DNA from: Chitinophagaceae bacterium
GTDB taxonomy: Bacteria; Bacteroidota; Bacteroidia; Chitinophagales; Chitinophagaceae
Length of the DNA: 45,805 nt
Assembly (NCBI GenBank): GCA_947454235.1
Contig: CANGIY010000025.1
Location: 1-45,805 of the forward strand
Direction: 5' to 3'
In this document: piece after piece, positions 42,226 to 45,805 of the stretch
Layout of the letters: every line of letters starts with the position of its first letter
Position numbering within the stretch: the stretch's first letter is position 1
Program-made: the position numbers and the translations under genes
Notes under the pieces: model-generated
What the model was told of the DNA's origin: nothing
Seen by the model: the letters and a program-made list of their open reading frames with translations, nothing else
Databases searched by the model: none

Positions 42226-42255
42226 AAAAAAGCAGGGTATCTCGACCCTGCTTTT
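42226..42255 (-). terminator. Terminator after the branched-chain aminotransferase gene
   Basis: Perfect 11-bp stem AAAAGCAGGGT/ACCCTGCTTTT with a 6-nt loop and T run on the minus strand, 20 nt after the stop codon. Confidence 0.9.
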
Positions 42256-42274
42256 CAATATGGTTTTAATTGAA

Positions 42275-43345
42275 TTATACTTTTTCAGTCCAGCCGTGCG
42301 TATCTGCAACTCTACCGTAACGAATGTCAGAAAGGGTGGCTTTTAGTGCATTAGCCACAGCCCATGTTTCCATTGGTGGAAGATTCACAGTCTTATTTTC
42401 ATAAGTAAGCGATGCAATTGGAGCGATTGATGCAGCAGTACCTGTACCGAACGCTTCACGCAACAAACCTTTTTCATTCGCTTCCATAATTTCGTCAATG
42501 TCTATTTCACGCTCTTCAACCGTAATGCCTTTTTCTTTCAAAAGAGTAATTACGCTATCACGTGTAACACCGGCTAAAATGGTATCGTGGTCAATGTCAG
42601 GAGTCAATACCTTATCGCCAATAACAACGAAGAAGTTCATGGTGCCGATTTCCTGTACTTTTTTGTGCGTGAAACCGTCTGTCCACAAAATTTGATCGTA
42701 ACCCATTTTGCGTACTTCCTGGGTAGGGTACATACTCATACCGTAGTTGCCAGCTGCTTTTGTAAAGCCTATGCCACCAGGGAACGCTCTCACATAGCTG
42801 TCAGATACATAAATAGAAACCGGTTTGCTGTAGTAAGGACCAGAAGGGCTGGTAATAATCATGAACGTGAATTTTTCGGCAGGTTTAACGCCAATAAACT
42901 CATCGGTTGCAAACATGAATGGGCGAATGTATAGCGCAGTATCTTCAGATGTCGGTATCCAGTCGCGGTCTAAGTCAACCAACGCTTTCATGCCTTCAAC
43001 AAAAATTTCACGTGGTACATCTGGCATTGCCATACGATGAGCCGAACGGTTCATTCTTTTCCAGTTTTCTTCAGGACGGAAGATGATAGGTTCGCCTTGT
43101 GGATTTTTATAAGCTTTTACGCCTTCAAAAATTGATTGACCGTAGTGAATGAAAGTCGTTGCCGGGCTCAATGCTAAATCGCCATAAGGAACTATTTCAG
43201 GTTGTAACCAGGCGCCGTTTTCGTAGTGAGCAACCAACATGTGGTCTGAATACTTTTTGCCGAATTGGATGTTTGCGAAATCTACTTCACCGATTCTGCT
43301 TTTTTCAACTTTTTTAATGTTGATTTTTGTTGGAGTGCCACTCAT
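42275..43345 (-). CDS. ilvE: Branched-chain amino-acid aminotransferase
   Basis: The 356-residue PLP enzyme (fold type IV) moves the amino group between glutamate and the oxo acids of leucine, isoleucine and valine. The Schiff-base lysine is K196 in GFTKAAGNYG. Other conserved parts: YGQSIFEGVKAYK (68-80), FRPEENWKRMNRSAHRM, LYIRPFMFATDEFIGV, EIGTMNFFVV and GTGTAASIAPI. Length fits the longer BCAT II class (about 355), as in other Bacteroidota. It is probably monocistronic, with its own terminator. A leucine dehydrogenase-type enzyme for the same substrates lies 30 kb away in this window. Confidence 0.95.
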   Translation of the reverse strand: MSGTPTKINIKKVEKSRIGEVDFANIQFGKKYSDHMLVAHYENGAWLQPEIVPYGDLALSPATTFIHYGQSIFEGVKAYKNPQGEPIIFRPEENWKRMNRSAHRMAMPDVPREIFVEGMKALVDLDRDWIPTSEDTALYIRPFMFATDEFIGVKPAEKFTFMIITSPSGPYYSKPVSIYVSDSYVRAFPGGIGFTKAAGNYGMSMYPTQEVRKMGYDQILWTDGFTHKKVQEIGTMNFFVVIGDKVLTPDIDHDTILAGVTRDSVITLLKEKGITVEEREIDIDEIMEANEKGLLREAFGTGTAASIAPIASLTYENKTVNLPPMETWAVANALKATLSDIRYGRVADTHGWTEKV

Positions 43346-43501
43346 AGGAGCTGTCTAGTTAAAATTGAAATAAAATAGGGCACAAAGAAACAAATTTTTG
43401 TGGAATACCACATTATGAGTGAAATCATGCGGATTTTTGGGGCATTTTTGTGGACAAATCTATTTTGATAGTCCGATTATTATACCAAACCAAGGGATAC
43501 A

Positions 43502-44155
43502 TTGATAAACACAGTACTATATGACATGGATGGCTTGTTACTTGATACAGAGCCATTATGGGGTGAAAGCATGTTGAAAATCGCTTCAAAACACAAAATC
43601 CCTATCACCCGCGAGCGATTCAAAGAAACAACGGGATTGAGGATTTATGAGGTAACCCAACACTGGGCATTGCATTATCCGTGGCACGGGAACTCTCCGC
43701 AAGAAATAGCCGATGAAATACTTGAAGATATTATTGCAGCGTCTAAAAGAAGCGGCATGGTGTTAGATGGTGTAATTAATTCTTTGGAATTGTTGCAAGC
43801 CAATGACTTCAAAATAGGTTTGGCTTCATCTTCTCCCAAGCATATGATTGATGCATTGGTGGAATATTTCGACCTGAAGAAATATTTTGATGCAATCACT
43901 TCAGCCGATGTGGTTGACTATGGAAAGCCGCACCCCGGTGTTTTCATGTATTGTGCCGACGAGTTGGGTGTTAAACCCCATAACTGTCTGGTTTTTGAAG
44001 ATTCGGTAAATGGTATGATTGCTGCAAAGGCTGCCAGAATGAAAGTCATTGTAGTGCCCGACGAATTGCACTTTGACGACCCTCGTTTTGCGCTGGCTGA
44101 TAAAAAGCTAAAAAGCCTTACTCAATTCGATCTGGGAATATTGAAACACCTTTAG
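43502..44155 (+). CDS. HAD-superfamily sugar-phosphate phosphatase
   Basis: The 217-residue protein has a TTG start, since no ATG comes before the catalytic motif. Motif I is YDMDGLLLDTE (nucleophile D8, acid/base D10), motif II SSS in GLASSSPKH, motif III K in DYGKPHPGVF and motif IV EDSVNG. A helical cap lies between motifs I and II (about residues 17-90), which marks the beta-phosphoglucomutase/hexitol-phosphatase (YniC/HxpB-like) branch. The likely activity is hydrolysis of 2-deoxyglucose-6-P or hexitol phosphates, but substrate choice cannot be read from sequence. It faces the divergent aminotransferase gene across 156 nt, with no strong promoter match. Confidence 0.88.
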   Translation: MINTVLYDMDGLLLDTEPLWGESMLKIASKHKIPITRERFKETTGLRIYEVTQHWALHYPWHGNSPQEIADEILEDIIAASKRSGMVLDGVINSLELLQANDFKIGLASSSPKHMIDALVEYFDLKKYFDAITSADVVDYGKPHPGVFMYCADELGVKPHNCLVFEDSVNGMIAAKAARMKVIVVPDELHFDDPRFALADKKLKSLTQFDLGILKHL

Positions 44156-44219
44156 GTTGAAATTTTAACATCATGTAATTACAGGACTACCTAATTTCAA
44201 GCTCTGTTTATTCATAACC

Positions 44220-45608
44220 ATGACCTGGAAAAAACTGAAGTGGAAATTGCTGCTGTTACTACAGTATTCTCCGTTCACACTCAATACAATATTGTTTGTG
44301 GGTGGCGGGTTTCTGTGCTGGAAGTATGTGTACCAACCGGTGACAAAAGGTGAATTTCAATCGCCCATAATGCCGATGATAGCGGTTATGGGGTACATGA
44401 GCCTGGTGGTGTTTGGTGTGTTTGTGGCAATTTCGGTAATCAGTACACTCGTTTGCTGGATTCAATATTTATTGCTGCGTAAAGAGGATAATATTTCTAT
44501 TCAGGTCGATTTTAAAACCGAATCACGAGAGGGCAGGAGAAACAAACTGTTTCTGAATGCTACATTAGAGGGTGCATGGAGACCCATTCTCGGTTATGTG
44601 CAGGGCATGCTTATTTACGACGGGCAGCATTTTACCGGGCGGTTTGGCTTAATGGGTTCTAAGGAAGGAGATGCTACTACACATTGGCGAAAAGCCATCA
44701 CTGGGAAGGCTCAAATTGCATTGTCTGATATTAAGGAGTATGAGATTAATGGCGGGTTCATTTATTTTCAGGATATGCTGCGTTTGTTTTCATTTGCTGC
44801 AGCACAACCTGTAAAGGGGCATTTTTTTCAACCTCCGTTGTTGGTTGATGTGCCAGATATGAATGTCTTCCCTAGAAAAACTGAAAACCTTGATGTGCGC
44901 ATTGAGCAAATGCGGAGGGTTGAAGGTGAGCTATTCAATTATAAAGACTTTGAAGCTGGCGACGACATCAGGCGTATTGTATGGAAGTTGTATGCAAAGA
45001 ACAATGAATTGATGGTGCGAACCCCCGAGATTTTTGAACCCTACGCCTCGCACATGGATTTGTACGCCTCGTTTTACGATGATAGCCCGGGTGTTTTAAC
45101 GGGTGGTGAGTACAAAAAGGAAATGCTGAACTACTACAAAAATTGTGTGTACACCGTTTACGATACACTTTCAAAAAAAGAATGGAAGGTGAATTTTGTG
45201 CCCGACCAGTTTTTTAAAGAAAGCGGAGAGCAAGATGCTAGCATCGTTACAGCCCAAATCATCAGCAATGCCAACTGGCAGGTTGATAAAACTATTTCAG
45301 GCTATTTTAATCCTAAGACCGGTTCGGTATTGTGCGTTCATTCTTTCGTTGACCCTGTTGAATTGGAAGCTGTTTTAGACAGATGCGATGCCACGGTAGT
45401 TGTTTATTTCGTGAAGCTATCCCGAACATTCAGGCAGTTGATTCCATTGCGATTCTTGTTGCGCATCATCATGCAACCACCAAAGGACAGGTTGAATCGA
45501 TTGAAAGGCACGTGGCCGTTCAGCCCTTTTAACTTTGCAACCAAAAAACGAGAGAAGCAAATTGAGCAGGTGCTTGAGAAAAGTGCTGTAAGCTGGACTG
45601 TTCTTTAA
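44220..45608 (+). CDS. DUF58 domain membrane protein
   Basis: The 462-residue protein has two N-terminal membrane segments (about residues 18-38 and 52-82) and a large cytoplasmic part. The region AGDDIRRIVWKLYAKNNELMVRTPE (about residues 242-266) is the DUF58 signature (D-D-x-R-x-I-x-W-K), followed by FEPYASHMDLYASFYDD. DUF58 proteins often carry a von Willebrand factor A-like fold and usually sit beside MoxR ATPase and batA/batB genes; those partners are not in this window but could lie downstream. The protein is longer than the typical DUF58 (about 300), with about 160 extra residues of unknown role at the C-terminus. ATG at 44220 is supported by the membrane segment. Confidence 0.8.
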   Translation: MTWKKLKWKLLLLLQYSPFTLNTILFVGGGFLCWKYVYQPVTKGEFQSPIMPMIAVMGYMSLVVFGVFVAISVISTLVCWIQYLLLRKEDNISIQVDFKTESREGRRNKLFLNATLEGAWRPILGYVQGMLIYDGQHFTGRFGLMGSKEGDATTHWRKAITGKAQIALSDIKEYEINGGFIYFQDMLRLFSFAAAQPVKGHFFQPPLLVDVPDMNVFPRKTENLDVRIEQMRRVEGELFNYKDFEAGDDIRRIVWKLYAKNNELMVRTPEIFEPYASHMDLYASFYDDSPGVLTGGEYKKEMLNYYKNCVYTVYDTLSKKEWKVNFVPDQFFKESGEQDASIVTAQIISNANWQVDKTISGYFNPKTGSVLCVHSFVDPVELEAVLDRCDATVVVYFVKLSRTFRQLIPLRFLLRIIMQPPKDRLNRLKGTWPFSPFNFATKKREKQIEQVLEKSAVSWTVL

Positions 45609-45805
45609 TGTCAAAAATTTTTATTCATTTTGTTTGCATGTATTTGTTTGCAAGGGAGGGTTAATGGACAAAATTCAGGCTAAGAACCGCTGAAATCCTT
45701 TACTGGCTTAGCTTTAGGTCAAATGAAAGGTTTTGAATAAAAAAAGTGCTTTTACTGCAATTCGGGAATAACGAAAAAGAATGGAGTTTTAAAGGGAGTG
45801 CAACA
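45609..45805. other. Right-edge intergenic region
   Basis: About 200 nt without a coding frame I can support and without a clear terminator or promoter. Confidence 0.4.

Overview
The window looks like chromosomal DNA of a Bacteroidota bacterium, probably of the Chitinophagales/Chitinophagaceae type. The evidence is: proteins with Bacteroidota type IX secretion (T9SS) C-terminal sorting domains, a PorT-like T9SS component, a DUF4270 lipoprotein, a CarboxypepD-regulatory/plug/beta-barrel outer-membrane protein, tRNA genes without an encoded CCA, almost no Shine-Dalgarno sites, and repeated matches to the Bacteroidota promoter (TTTG, about 18 nt, TAnnTTTG). The best promoter matches lie in front of the two tRNA genes. 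No phage, integrase, transposase, CRISPR array or complete defence island is visible.

Layout. 1-3430: a short T9SS-sorted protein followed by a collagen-like, tail-fibre-like secreted protein, closed by a strong hairpin terminator. 3451-8361: a small secreted protein, then two tandem paralogous receptors (ectodomain, seven membrane segments, coiled coil, SpoIIE/PP2C phosphatase). 8381-15122: rmlA/rfbA, a CarboxypepD-regulatory surface protein, a leucine-dehydrogenase-type enzyme, a GT-C/TPR membrane protein, a DUF445 protein and a glutathione peroxidase. 15202-17909: tRNA-Phe, a cluster of palindromic repeats, a WG-repeat protein and tRNA-Asn. 18081-28470: a GNAT-like protein and a 3255-residue modular surface protein (six NHL blades, about 28 Ig-like modules, T9SS sorting domain). 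28580-30265: PorT-like protein, an intergenic small-RNA candidate and a TPR membrane protein. 30285-35724: a probable four-gene operon transcribed leftward (GT5-like protein, DUF4270 lipoprotein, glmS, metK). 35827-37601: panC, tdk and a small secreted protein. 37645-38613: an HNH endonuclease gene broken by one in-frame stop. 38697-45608: large outer-membrane beta-barrel protein, small secreted protein, branched-chain aminotransferase, HAD phosphatase and a DUF58 protein.

How the genes relate. The T9SS theme is direct: two predicted cargo proteins and a PorT-like translocon component share the window, and porT converges on the giant cargo gene. Envelope precursor supply is represented by rmlA (dTDP-sugars) and glmS (glucosamine-6-P). 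Branched-chain amino-acid turnover is represented by the leucine dehydrogenase and the aminotransferase. Most of the window is ordinary core genome. The items that merit a second look are the giant repeat protein, the twin phosphatase receptors, the small-RNA candidate beside porT, the palindrome cluster after tRNA-Phe, the degenerate GT5 protein heading the glmS-metK operon, and the interrupted HNH gene.
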